From Sulfitobacter sp. SK012 (GTDB taxonomy: Bacteria; Pseudomonadota; Alphaproteobacteria; Rhodobacterales; Rhodobacteraceae), in the NCBI RefSeq assembly GCF_003352085.1, contig NZ_CP025804.1:3410001-3474000 (forward strand): a DNA stretch of 64,000 nucleotides. The letters run 5' to 3'. The notes beneath the pieces are model-generated. The model made no database searches and had not been told where the DNA came from. It worked only from the letters and a program-made list of their open reading frames with translations. Positions 46,179 to 54,472 of this stretch are shown here, piece by piece (position 1 is the first letter of the stretch; each line of letters begins with the position of its first letter). The translations under genes were made by a program, and so were the position numbers.

Positions 46179-46224
46179 TGGAGCGGGCGGAGGGAATCGA
46201 ACCCTCATCTTCAGTTCGGAAAGC
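46179..46224 (-). pseudogene. tRNA-Gly 3'-half remnant
   Basis: A 44-base stretch matches the last 44 bases of the intact tRNA-Gly next door, including the anticodon TCC, T-arm and CCA end, with only five differences (39/44 identical). The T-stem change is compensated (a G-C pair became A-T), so it derives from a once functional diverged tRNA-Gly. The D-arm and 5' acceptor strand are absent and the 5' anticodon stem does not pair. It has the form of an attachment-site scar. Confidence 0.75.
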
Positions 46225-46315
46225 TTGCGCTCAAAACTTAATAAAACATTTAATTTCAAAAAGTTGCATTATCAATAACTCCACTTTGGTAGGTGATCTG
46301 TCGGAAATGAATTTC

Positions 46316-46390
46316 TGGAGCGGGTGGGGGGAATCGAACCCCCATCTCCAGTTTGGAAAACTGGGGTCTTAACCATTACACAACACCCGC
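46316..46390 (-). tRNA. tRNA-Gly(UCC)
   Basis: 75 nt including an encoded CCA. The acceptor stem is GCGGGTG/CACCCGC with discriminator T; the anticodon stem CCAGT/ACTGG encloses TTTCCAA (anticodon TCC, reads GGA and GGG); the T-arm is GGGGGTTCGATTCCCCC. It is an isolated gene. Immediately 3' of it lies the diverged 3'-half copy at 46179-46224. Confidence 0.95.
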
Positions 46391-46549
46391 TCAACAAAAG
46401 TATGCATATTTCATGGATTTGAGGGCGTCAAGACGGCGATCGTCTATGTTTTGCTAACAAGCGCAGTCACAACGACAAATAGCGCAAGTCGCCCCTTACC
46501 GATCTACCTGGCTGCTGCAGTGCGGCTTTTCCAATCCGCCCAACCACGA

Positions 46550-46930
46550 CTAATCCTCTGAGCGATCTTCAAACTGAAACGCCAACTGGCGATTGATCTT
46601 GAGGTGAGAAAATGCCCTGCCCAAAATATCCTCTGCCTTCAAAACAACCGTGGCCGCGGCACGTGCGTCCTCGCCTGCGTCATGGTGATGAAAATTAAGG
46701 CCAAGGTGCCTTTTTAGGTTCGCGAGGCCATGCCCCCCTGCCCCTTTCAACGCGGGCCATGCCTGACGGGCAACTGTGACGCTGTTGATCCAATGTGACG
46801 TTATCATTGGCACGCCATACCGCGCACAAGCGGACGTTAGGGCCTTTTCGTCAAATGGGCTGTGCTGCACGAGGCAGTGTGTGTTCAGGTGGTGAAACAA
46901 AGCCGCATAGACAGTCAGCAAATGATGCCA
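46550..46930 (-). pseudogene. 3'-5' exonuclease (DEDDh) remnant, N-terminus lost
   Basis: The frame reads HHLNTHCLVQHSPFDEKALT, then WINSVTVARQAWP and LGLNFHHHDAGEDARAAATV, which are the middle and C-terminal exonuclease motifs of the DnaQ-like DEDDh family (Exo III HDxxxDA intact). The N-terminal DxE motif and the first half are missing; upstream codons in the open frame (to 47005) look like unrelated sequence. A decayed gene at the left side of the accessory region. Confidence 0.7.
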
Positions 46931-47090
46931 ACCTAAGCGGCGCGAACCTGAGCAGAGCAACTTGGAGCGATGGCAGAATGTGCGCAACTGGTTCAGTTGG
47001 AACATGCGATTAGCCCGACAGTAAAATCAACACGGGTAGCTACCTGGCTTCTTTCGCCTTGTCGTAGTTGGCTAGCAGTTTCTTCTTATC

Positions 47091-47471
47091 TCAAGAATCC
47101 AGTTTCATTTCCCTATCACTATCCTCATTCTGTTTTTCATTAGCTTTGGCCCTTGGAGGATAACCGTAGATTTCTGCAAGTAACTCTACATCCACATCGG
47201 GCTCTCGGTCCCTCAAGTAACCTTTGAATTCGTCTTCATAGTCGCTAAAACGCTCGAGTAGTGTTTCGCTAGTACGTTTGAGGCGTTCAAGCGCTGGCAT
47301 GATCGTATCGTCCCATACCTGATGAAATTCTTCTTGCAGCATCTCTTGGATGTTATGATCTACCTCACCGATTTTCTTCTGCTGATGCTCTTTACGTATC
47401 TCCAAAAGCTCCTGTACGGACTTCTTGTCGTTCTCATCAGCCTCAATTAGGCCCCGCTTCTCTTTAGCCAT
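47091..47471 (-). CDS. small charged helical protein, 126 aa
   Basis: No family recognised. It is highly charged (Lys/Glu/Asp) and alpha-helical throughout: KKSVQELLEIRKEHQQKKIG and EMLQEEFHQVWDDTIMPALE segments suggest a coiled coil from residue 15 to 90. A strong AAGGAG lies eight bases before the ATG. No membrane segment or signal. It lies in the accessory region between an exonuclease remnant and an IS element. It could be a toxin-antitoxin or phage-derived small protein, but nothing shows that. Confidence 0.65.
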   Translation of the reverse strand: MAKEKRGLIEADENDKKSVQELLEIRKEHQQKKIGEVDHNIQEMLQEEFHQVWDDTIMPALERLKRTSETLLERFSDYEDEFKGYLRDREPDVDVELLAEIYGYPPRAKANEKQNEDSDREMKLDS

Positions 47472-47556
47472 GGCACATCTCCTTTTGAGACTTAAGCTTA
47501 TCTAAACCAGCAACTATTGCTTTGATCCAAGTCAACTATCGCTATGTCCGACGGAC

Positions 47557-47565
47557 CAGCGTGGT
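47557..47565. repeat. target-site duplication, left copy
   Basis: CAGCGTGGT directly flanks the IS on the left and recurs exactly at 48953-48961 on the right. Confidence 0.85.
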
Positions 47566-48952
47566 GAGTTATTGTCAAATCTGGTGTTTAAGGGTTTCTG
47601 GTCATGCGGCGATCTGGCTGTTTTCAGTGGCTTCAATTCCGTCTTTGAATGCGACGCCGGTGATGACTTTGGCGAGGTAGTCAAAGCCGCGTAGTTTCCT
47701 CCAGTTTTGCTCGGCGCATTGCCCCAGCTTGAACATCATGTGCAGCATGCCGTCGCGTGAGAGGCAGCCCTTTGATCGTTTGGTGCGATGACGGATCGTG
47801 GCAAAGGCGGATTCAATTGGATTACTGGTGCGGATGCTTTGCCAGTGTTGTGCTGGAAAGTCGAAGAATGCCATGAGTTCCTCGCGGTCCTTTTGCAGGC
47901 ACAGCGTCGCCTTGGGGTATTTGGGTTCGTAGGTTTTGATGAACAAATCTAAGGCCTTGCCCGCATCATCTTTGGTCTCAGCCTGCCAGATGTTGTGGAT
48001 CGCAGCTTTGGCCTTTGGCTGAGACAGCTTGGGCAAACAGTTGAGCACATTCATAGTTTTGTGTTGCCAACAGCGTTGATGACGGGTCTCAGGATAGACT
48101 TCATCTATGGCGGCCCAGAACCCCATGGCACCATCTCCAATAGCAAGTTTCGGGGCGTTCATTCCCCGGCTTTTGAGGCTGAGGAGAGCCTCGCGCCAGC
48201 TCTGCGTGGACTCGCGCACCCCGTCCTCAATAGCCAAGAACCGCTTCTTGCCACGGGCTGTTACCCCCACAATCACAAGGGCGCAGAGCTTGTCATCCTC
48301 GCCCCGAAGGCCGCTGTGGACACCGTCAGCCCAGATGTAGACCAAGGGCTCATCGTCCAACGCTGCCTTTCTCCACTCGCCGTATTCGTTGGCCCAATCG
48401 CGCTTGAGCCGTGAGACCGTATTTGCCGACAATCCCGCCGCATCAGGGCCCAGAAGAACCTTGAGAGCCGAGCCCATTTCACCGCTGGAGATGCCCTTCA
48501 GATACAGCCATGGCAAGGCCGCTTCCAACGTTTTGGTTCTGCGCACGTACGGTGGCACCAGGGCCGAATGGAATGTCACGGGCTGGCCGTTTTTTGAGCG
48601 AACCTTGGGAATGCGCACGTTCACGGGGCCGATGCCCGTTTGGAACGGGCGCTCGGGATGATGCCCATTGCGCACAACAGTCGCATGACCGGCCTCAGTG
48701 CGCGCGGTGGTAAACTGAGACAGATAGCTTTCAAGCTCAGCTTCAACGGCTGTTGCGATCAATTGCTGCGCTCCTGTTCTCAATAAATCCGTCAGCGCGT
48801 CCGTGATCCCGTCTCGACGCGAAAAATCAACAATGTTAGTCGTTTCCATGGTGGTGTATCTCCTTCGGTTGGGCTGCTGTCTCGCAACAACAAATCAACC
48901 AGATACGCCGCCAACCTTCAAATCCCCCAAACACCAGATTCAGTCATAGCTC
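47566..48952. mobile_element. complete IS256-family insertion sequence, 1387 bp
   Basis: Imperfect terminal inverted repeats bound it: 47566-47589 and 48929-48952 match at 18 of 24 positions, with a perfect 12-base core AAATCTGGTGTT-type block at the inner end. A 9-bp direct repeat lies on both sides, the size expected for IS256. It holds one intact transposase gene on the minus strand, so the copy may still be active or recently was. Confidence 0.88.
47602..48849 (-). CDS. IS256-family transposase
   Basis: 415 aa mutator-type DDE transposase. LVYIWADGVHSGLRGEDDK carries the first Asp (about 173), LAIGDGAMGFWAAI the second (about 239), and the helical insertion CWQHKTMNVLNCLPK is diagnostic, with the final Glu in SNPIESAFATIRHRTKRSKG (about 346). 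The frame is intact, with start ATG 48849 preceded by AAGGAGATACACC. Confidence 0.95.
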   Translation of the reverse strand: METTNIVDFSRRDGITDALTDLLRTGAQQLIATAVEAELESYLSQFTTARTEAGHATVVRNGHHPERPFQTGIGPVNVRIPKVRSKNGQPVTFHSALVPPYVRRTKTLEAALPWLYLKGISSGEMGSALKVLLGPDAAGLSANTVSRLKRDWANEYGEWRKAALDDEPLVYIWADGVHSGLRGEDDKLCALVIVGVTARGKKRFLAIEDGVRESTQSWREALLSLKSRGMNAPKLAIGDGAMGFWAAIDEVYPETRHQRCWQHKTMNVLNCLPKLSQPKAKAAIHNIWQAETKDDAGKALDLFIKTYEPKYPKATLCLQKDREELMAFFDFPAQHWQSIRTSNPIESAFATIRHRTKRSKGCLSRDGMLHMMFKLGQCAEQNWRKLRGFDYLAKVITGVAFKDGIEATENSQIAA

Positions 48953-48961
48953 CAGCGTGGT
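48953..48961. repeat. target-site duplication, right copy
   Basis: Exact copy of the 9-bp direct repeat at 47557-47565. Confidence 0.85.
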
Positions 48962-49118
48962 GCGGGCGAAGTGTATAGCTCTGGCTTGCAAAGCATACTG
49001 GATCGATCAACCGCTAAGTGATCCATCTGGAGCATTCCCCCGTATCGTTAACAATGGATGCACGTAGAAACATAGTGGCGAGCCCCCTGGGGGCAGTCGG
49101 ATCAGTAGGGAACGCTCG

Positions 49119-49415
49119 ATGAAACAACTTATCATTAACGGATGGAACTTCATATTTGATGCTGATGTCAGCCCGCTTCGTAACATTACAGATGTTGCGA
49201 CACGACACTACGTGTTGCAGGCTTTGGCGTTAATGTGGGCAGTTGCTTTTGCCATCTCTATCGGGAGCTATACGATGCTTGCCGCAAGCATTCTTGGGCA
49301 CACTGTGTTGATAGGAGCCACTGCGATTACGGTCGCAACTTATACCGCAGCTGCTAAGAAGCCCAATTTGTTCGCAAACGGTTCGGGTCGCCGCTATGAT
49401 GGCGAACACGAGTAG
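49119..49415 (+). CDS. small two-helix membrane protein, 98 aa
   Basis: No named family recognised. The N-terminal 30 residues are soluble (WNFIFDADVSPLRNITDVAT), then two membrane helices (about 33-57 and 60-80, the second ending AITVATYTAAAKK), and a short polar tail. AGGGAACG precedes the ATG by eight bases. The pattern of ADxSPLxNIxDxATRH resembles small inner-membrane proteins often seen in roseobacters. It may be a stand-alone small membrane protein. Confidence 0.6.
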   Translation: MKQLIINGWNFIFDADVSPLRNITDVATRHYVLQALALMWAVAFAISIGSYTMLAASILGHTVLIGATAITVATYTAAAKKPNLFANGSGRRYDGEHE

Positions 49416-49803
49416 CGGCCTCTATCCAGCTAGTACAGGCACCACGCCCTTATCCGAACACATCGCGACAAATGCCCGATTTCCAACTTTAACTTGAAAT
49501 GTGCAGGCCGCTCCATCAATTACTCTGGGCTCAGAGCCGCCGTTCGTTGCGCGCTAAATGAATGTCTGCGATGCGGGACAAAGTTGCCGTTCGGCATTCA
49601 CGCTTCAAGGACCGTTTCCCGGCCCAATGCCGACCTTCGATCAAGCCGCAGCGAAAGGCGGCTTCGGGCCCAATGTACAGAATGCTGCAGGTTGCACGAA
49701 TGTCGGCTTCAATCAATTATCGGCAGGCGGGGTTGTTGCAATTTCACTGATTGCATCAAGGAAATCTACAAACTCTTGGAACCCAAAAGGCGTATTACTT
49801 TCC
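49416..49803. other. 388-bp intergenic stretch
   Basis: No supported gene. Overlapping small ORFs in all frames lack ribosome sites and protein-like composition. Position 49600-49720 is GC-richer than the surroundings and may be a degraded coding remnant. Confidence 0.4.
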
Positions 49804-51021
49804 TCATTCGGCGGCGTTTGAACCCATGTCTGAAACGCGCATATAGCCGTCCCGCGTCTGTGGCGTCTTGATGCCAAGAATGCTTCCAGCCAGCTGCGTG
49901 CGCAAGATCTGAGCGGTTCCGCCACCAATGGTGAACATCCGCACGTCGCGATACATGCGTTCAAGCGGTTCTTTGTCACTGTAGCCGCGGGCACCAAACA
50001 TCTGGAGCGCGTCATTGACCACCTTGATCGCCATCTCTGAGGCAAAGAGTTTGGAGCGGGCGGCCATGGTCATATCAGGGAATTGGCTGCCGTTCGGCCC
50101 GTGCGAGGCTGCTGCCTGATGTAAAAGTAAACGCGCCGCATGAACCTGTGTGTCCATATCCGCCAGCATCCACTGCAAACCTTGAAATTCCGCAAGGGGG
50201 CGGCCGAACTGTTCGCGCTCAAGGAGGTAACGTTTCGCCTGTTCAAGCGCTCCTGCGGCAACACCCATTGCAATAGTACCGGCACCCACACGTTGCGAAT
50301 TATAGGCATTCATCAAATCAGAAAAACCGCGTTTCAAACCTGATGGCGGCTTGAGCAACCATTTCTCGTGGACCTCGACGTACTCGAAACGTAACTCCGC
50401 TTCGGGCATACCGCACAGACCCAAGGTCCGCTCTCGACCAGCGATGCTGAACCCTTGCGGGACTTCACCAGAAATCGGGTCAGCAAACAGAATGAAGCCG
50501 CCAATCCCCTGTTCAACGCCCGCTTCGTTAAGAACACGGGCAAAGACCAGATGAAGCTTCGATACACCGCCGCCCGTAATCCAATGCTTGGTGCCATTCA
50601 GGATGTATGTGTCGCCTTGTTTGCGGGCCGTTGTGCGCATTTCTGTGGCCGCACTCCCTGCATCGGTTTCGGTTATGCATATCGCGGGTTTGTCACCGGC
50701 CAGCACATGCGGCGCACAAAATGCTTTTTGCCCATCACTGCCGTAGCCCATAACGGCGCTGATGCCGCCCATGTTGCCTTCGACAACAACGCGCGCGGTC
50801 AGGGCACAGACTTTAGCAATTTCCTCAACCACCATCACCACATCAAGGAAACTCGCACCTTTCCCGCCATACTCTTTCGGGATCGACATTCCCATAATGC
50901 CGGCGTCGGCCAGCTCTTTTACATTCTGCCAGCAATACGTCCGTGAGCTGTCCCATCCGGGCGCACGGTTTTCAAATCCCGGTGCCAGTTCTTTTGCGAC
51001 GTTAACAAGCGGATGTCTCAT
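49804..51021 (-). CDS. acyl-CoA dehydrogenase
   Basis: 405 aa flavoprotein. CITETDAGSAATEMRTTA (about 115-132) and KHWITGGGVSKLHLV (about 143-157) are the FAD/substrate loops of the acyl-CoA dehydrogenase middle domain; REQFGRPLAEFQGLQWMLAD and QMFGARGYSDKEPLERMYRD belong to the C-terminal helical domain. Full length. It oxidises an acyl-CoA to the enoyl-CoA. It is divergent from a LysR regulator 95 bp away, which probably controls it. Confidence 0.92.
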   Translation of the reverse strand: MRHPLVNVAKELAPGFENRAPGWDSSRTYCWQNVKELADAGIMGMSIPKEYGGKGASFLDVVMVVEEIAKVCALTARVVVEGNMGGISAVMGYGSDGQKAFCAPHVLAGDKPAICITETDAGSAATEMRTTARKQGDTYILNGTKHWITGGGVSKLHLVFARVLNEAGVEQGIGGFILFADPISGEVPQGFSIAGRERTLGLCGMPEAELRFEYVEVHEKWLLKPPSGLKRGFSDLMNAYNSQRVGAGTIAMGVAAGALEQAKRYLLEREQFGRPLAEFQGLQWMLADMDTQVHAARLLLHQAAASHGPNGSQFPDMTMAARSKLFASEMAIKVVNDALQMFGARGYSDKEPLERMYRDVRMFTIGGGTAQILRTQLAGSILGIKTPQTRDGYMRVSDMGSNAAE

Positions 51022-51073
51022 GGCGTGTCCTTCTCAAATGATATCGCCAGAGTAAGCTTGCATATATTCAGTT

Positions 51074-51089
51074 CAATCAAATATGATTG
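51074..51089. promoter_or_regulatory. candidate LysR operator between acyl-CoA dehydrogenase and lysR genes
   Basis: CAATCA and TGATTG flank AATA as a perfect dyad in the divergent intergenic region. It begins 53 bases from the dehydrogenase start and ends 28 bases before the preferred LysR start, a typical position for LysR binding. Confidence 0.5.
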
Positions 51090-51116
51090 GACGTTAAATA
51101 CAAGAAAGCTGATTTT

Positions 51117-52001
51117 GTGCAGACACGGTCGTTAAGAACTCTCGTACGCGTTTCTAAAGTGGGCTCATTTGCAAAGGCCGCCGAACAGTCAAACATGACA
51201 TTGTCAGCGCTTTCGATGCAAATTAAGGCCCTAGAAGCCGAACTTGGCGTAAACCTGTTTGACCGCTCCGTTCGGCCACCACGGCTTACTCCGATAGGGA
51301 GAACCATTGTAGAGAAAGCAATTCCGCTGCTGCAATGTGAGGACAACCTTCTCAAAATTTGCCGCCCTACAGATACACTTGTCGGACATTTCCGTATCGG
51401 TTTCGTCACAACTGCGGCTGTTCGTTTGCTGCCAGGGTTTCTGGAAAAAGCGAAAAGCGACGCGCCGCAAGGGTCATTTGAATTTGAAACAGGCCTCTCC
51501 AGAACTTTACAGGCGAAGGTCATAAGCGGACAACTTGATGCAGCCGTTATCACCGATACGGACGGAGTGCCCGATGGGCTTATCGAACTGGTCTTGCGAG
51601 AGGAGCCAATTGTATTTGCGGCGCACAAGTCTCTGATGGCAGGTGGCCTTAAGGGACTGCTGCACGGGCACCCATTTTTTCATTTCATGCCTAATACGGG
51701 GATCGGAAAGCTCATCGCGAACGAAATGCTTCAACACGAACGCCCTCTAGGTGCGGAAACGATCGTTCTGGATAACCTCGAAGCGATCATGGAATGCGTT
51801 TCAGTGGGTCTCGGGTTCACACTTTTGCCAACACCAGATGTCGAGCGGTATCGGTCTGAGTCTGTCGAGAGCATTGGCCTGCCCGATACGTCGTTCAGGA
51901 AGTTGGTATTGGTAACGGCACGCGATGGACAGTTCGCGTCCCGCGAGATGGAATTGGCAAAGCTCTTCAAACACGAAACTGTACTTGTAACTCAGATTTG
52001 A
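51117..52001 (+). CDS. LysR-family transcriptional regulator
   Basis: 294 aa from GTG 51117. The HTH occupies residues 3-60 (LVRVSKVGSFAKAAEQSN, ALSMQIKALEAELG), followed by an effector domain. A TTG at 51087 in the same frame would add ten codons but lies inside the dyad at 51074-51089 and has no ribosome site, whereas AAGAAAG precedes the GTG. Divergent from the acyl-CoA dehydrogenase, its likely target. Downstream it ends directly against an IS21 remnant. Confidence 0.85.
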   Translation: MQTRSLRTLVRVSKVGSFAKAAEQSNMTLSALSMQIKALEAELGVNLFDRSVRPPRLTPIGRTIVEKAIPLLQCEDNLLKICRPTDTLVGHFRIGFVTTAAVRLLPGFLEKAKSDAPQGSFEFETGLSRTLQAKVISGQLDAAVITDTDGVPDGLIELVLREEPIVFAAHKSLMAGGLKGLLHGHPFFHFMPNTGIGKLIANEMLQHERPLGAETIVLDNLEAIMECVSVGLGFTLLPTPDVERYRSESVESIGLPDTSFRKLVLVTARDGQFASREMELAKLFKHETVLVTQI

Positions 52002-52059
52002 AAAAGAGGGTCGCGTGTTTTTGGGACAACCGCAGTTGTCGCTTTTCACTTCCGGAGGA

Positions 52060-52454
52060 ATTTGCACAAAGCAGACATTGGCAACGACACCAAAAACAAC
52101 TAGCAGCCCAAGATTTGCTGATCATTGACGAACTTGGGTTCGTGCCACTCTCCAAGACCGGGGCCGAGTTGCTGTTCGAAGTGATCAGTCAACGATATGA
52201 ACGCGGCTCCATCATCATCACATCCAACCTGCCGTTCGATGAATGGACAGAGGTCTTCGGATCAGAACGCCTCACGGGTGCCATCCTCGACCGCCTGACA
52301 CACCACGTCCATATCCTGGAGATGAATGGTGAAAGCTATCGGCTGAACCAAAGCCGAAACCGCACAGCCTGAACAAACCCAACTGAAGCCAAGGAGCTGA
52401 CAAATTGGCCAATTTCTCTCCGGGACGCTGACCGATTTTACTCCGGGATTGACA
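52060..52454 (+). mobile_element. IS21-family 3' remnant
   Basis: It contains the C-terminal part of the helper ATPase gene istB and then a non-coding end region running to a likely terminal repeat (GGGATTGACA near 52445-52454). The transposase gene istA and the left end are missing. Its right end interrupts a LuxR-type gene read from the other strand. Confidence 0.7.
52080..52372 (+). pseudogene. istB C-terminal fragment
   Basis: The frame shows LLIIDELGFVPLSKTGAELL (Walker B and following helix of the AAA+ IstB), SIIITSNLPFDEWTEVFGSE and a C-terminal DRLTHHVHILEMNGESYR, ending at TGA 52372. The Walker A half is absent, and the open-frame start at 51998 is within the preceding LysR end. Only about 95 of some 250 residues remain. 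Confidence 0.8.
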
Positions 52455-52962
52455 GCAGGAAAATTTCACTTCCCTTCTGCGCCCAGAGAGCATCCACACG
52501 ATCCTGAGATAGCTTTCGGTTTGCGCCAAGACCCATAACGCTATTATTTCGTTCGCTGATTTCGTCGAACCAAATGGTATAACCTGCATGAATTTTCCAC
52601 TTGGTACGGAGCTCACCGAGTTCTTTCTCATCGTCAGTGATTTCACCGCGTTTTTGCCGCTCCAGAAATTCACGCCAACTATACGCGCCAGGTTTGGATT
52701 TTTCTTGAGGCACCATGTTGGCCTTCTTGTGAAGTCCCTTGCCAACATAGTGGTCGATAATATCCTTATTGTAGTTGCTTAAAACCAGCACGTCCGCATT
52801 TTCTCCCCAGCGGCCATGTTCTCGAAAACTAGTAGCTAAATAAAGCAGGCGATCAAATCCATACAAACTCATCTGTTCCGCATGGAGGGCCCAGACGTCG
52901 CTTATAGAAGTGCATTTCAGAATGCGGTCCACGTGATCTAGAACCTGTGGAAGACTTCCCAT
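52455..52962 (-). pseudogene. LuxR-type autoinducer-binding domain, C-terminal DNA-binding half lost to an IS21 end
   Basis: The frame from ATG 52962 reads QVLDHVDRILKCTSISDVWA, YGFDRLLYLATSFREHG and GYTIWFDEISERNNSVMGLG, the pattern of the N-terminal autoind_bind domain (about 165 residues). At 52455-52438 it runs into the IS21 end and stops after LLSIPE. The LuxR HTH is absent. It could still bind a homoserine-lactone-type ligand as an isolated domain, but is best regarded as broken. Confidence 0.7.
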
Positions 52963-53416
52963 AAATTAAAACCCTACCACGACATTCCCCCGTGAAACGC
53001 CTCCCAAAGAATTGTTGAGCAGATGTAAGCGCTGATCAAACGCATTGGCATTTAGAACAGACGTTCGGCTAGCTTTTCGTGCAGCTGGGAGCCAGGCCGC
53101 TTTATCCCACATTGCAGTCGTTAGGGCATTGAAACGAACCGACACCCCTTAGCAATATTTCACACGCTGGAACAATTGAACCCAAGCTTGTCTTCTTTGC
53201 AGATGAAAACAACTTATCGAATCCGATATAATCACACAGAGGGCGAAATCGGACAGTTTGTTTAGAGCTACCCTGCATAGGCAACAGAATACAAAAATGA
53301 CCGTTAGACGCAGTTTTTAAGAACAGTTCTAAGCCACGGTTTGGCGTGAGGTGCTGCGTGGATCACCACTTTGACCGACACCAATGTCAAAACATCCACA
53401 GACGGGCGTCACCGGC
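52963..53416. other. 454-bp intergenic stretch
   Basis: No gene recognised. It separates two unrelated halves of LuxR-type genes on the same strand and probably holds remnants of promoters and decayed sequence; nothing structured was seen. Confidence 0.4.
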
Positions 53417-53803
53417 TCACAGGGAAATCCATGCATCTCGAATCGCGATTGCAATCGCTTGTTCGCGCGTCGCAGCGCCCAGCTTATGTCGAATGTTTAT
53501 CAGGTGTTTACGAACTGTGACCTCCGCAATATTCCCTTTGAAGGCGATCTGATCATTGCGCAAACCGCACGCAAGCCAACACAGGACATCGTGCTCTTTC
53601 GGCGTAAGCGGCGCTTCTCTCACTCGAAAAATACCATCATCACTCTGATCCGGTCGCTCTGGAATGTTTGCGGCAATGATCGCGTGAATGACCTTCAATC
53701 GCTCAAACCCAATTTCAGCATCAACTTCTGCCAGACTGCGGCCCGAGCAAAAAACGACCATTGATCTATACCCAGATGAGAGGCTCCCTGTGGTGCTTGC
53801 GTA
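53417..53803 (-). pseudogene. LuxR-type regulator, C-terminal half
   Basis: From about 53803 the frame reads VVFCSGRSLAEVDAEIGFER, then the LuxR HTH APLTPKEHDVLCWLACGLRN and VTVRKHLINIRHKLGAATRE to the stop. The N-terminal ligand domain is missing because the frame joins the end of a DUF927-like gene. Its ligand-domain end overlaps in alignment with the other LuxR half at 52455-52962 but differs in sequence, so the two come from different genes. Confidence 0.7.
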
Positions 53804-54278
53804 TAGCGATCCGTAGGCTGTCTGCAGGCCGGTTAATCGGAGAAGCCCCAATCGCAATGTACTTGGCTTTGTGTTCCGCAAGTGGAATGACGTTACCGTC
53901 CGCTGAGACGACAACGTCTCCACAGTGGGCAATTGCCCTCGTGCTGTCATCACGCCAGACGCCGATAGATCTCATATCTGCGGTTGCAGGATCAAAGATG
54001 CCTCTAACGTTGCAAGCTTTGATGATCCAATGTCCAGCATCCTTTTGCGACCAAACACCGTTGGACCCTAAGAAATTGATATGACACCAGCTCTCGATCT
54101 CTTCGCTTATGCCGCTGAAAAGCGCCTTCACACCACGCCCCGCCTCCAGGCCTTCCGCCTTCATGCTGCGCAATTCGCCGCTTGGTGAAATGAAGTGGTA
54201 CGTACCATTCTTATGCCCGAGCGGCACGATTGGATCACTCGCACGGTCACCCTTTTCATTTGCTTGAGCAGGCCTCAT
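53766..54278 (-). pseudogene. truncated DUF927-like replication/helicase gene, N-terminal part
   Basis: 170 codons from ATG 54278 (overlapping the preceding stop as ATGA). IVPLGHKNGTYHFISPSGEL (about 18-37), GHWIIKACNVRGIFDP and MRSIGVWRDDSTRAIAHCGD fit the N-terminal domain of DUF927 proteins, primase-helicase proteins of integrative elements. Intact members are over 500 aa; here homology ends at about residue 155 (53810) where LuxR sequence begins. The N-terminal domain alone is unlikely to work. Confidence 0.65.
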
Positions 54279-54472
54279 TCCCACGCCTCCAGCTCGTCAC
54301 TGAATTGATCGGCAATACCGGCCGCAAAACGAGAAGTGCCTTCAGCATTCGCTCTAAATCGACGCAGTTCATTTCCAGCCTCAAATAGATTGAACACGCC
54401 ATTCAGAGGGCCAATGAATGCAAATCTGCGAACTTTCTGTTCGGCCAGATTTTCGGCAGGATCACAGCTCAT
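54275..54472 (-). CDS. small protein of the integrative-element module, 65 aa
   Basis: Unrecognised. Sequence is mixed polar/aromatic with RRFAFIGPLNGVFNLFEAGN near the centre and an acidic tail. Its start overlaps the 233-aa gene and its stop overlaps the DUF927-like start, both as ATGA, which supports translation and an operon. Confidence 0.6.
   Translation of the reverse strand: MSCDPAENLAEQKVRRFAFIGPLNGVFNLFEAGNELRRFRANAEGTSRFAAGIADQFSDELEAWE

Noticed and set aside
46067..46372. 101-codon frame reading through both tRNA-Gly sequences
   Set aside because: It contains the tRNA and its remnant on the opposite strand; the resemblance to EGIEPSS and GESNPHLQFGK-type annotated peptides is a known artefact of translated tRNA genes.
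51998..52079. Upstream part of the istB fragment frame
   Set aside because: The codons before about 52080 overlap the LysR end and do not resemble IstB.
52963..53416. Possible small genes between the two LuxR halves
   Set aside because: Only frames up to about 60 codons with unlikely composition; none supported.
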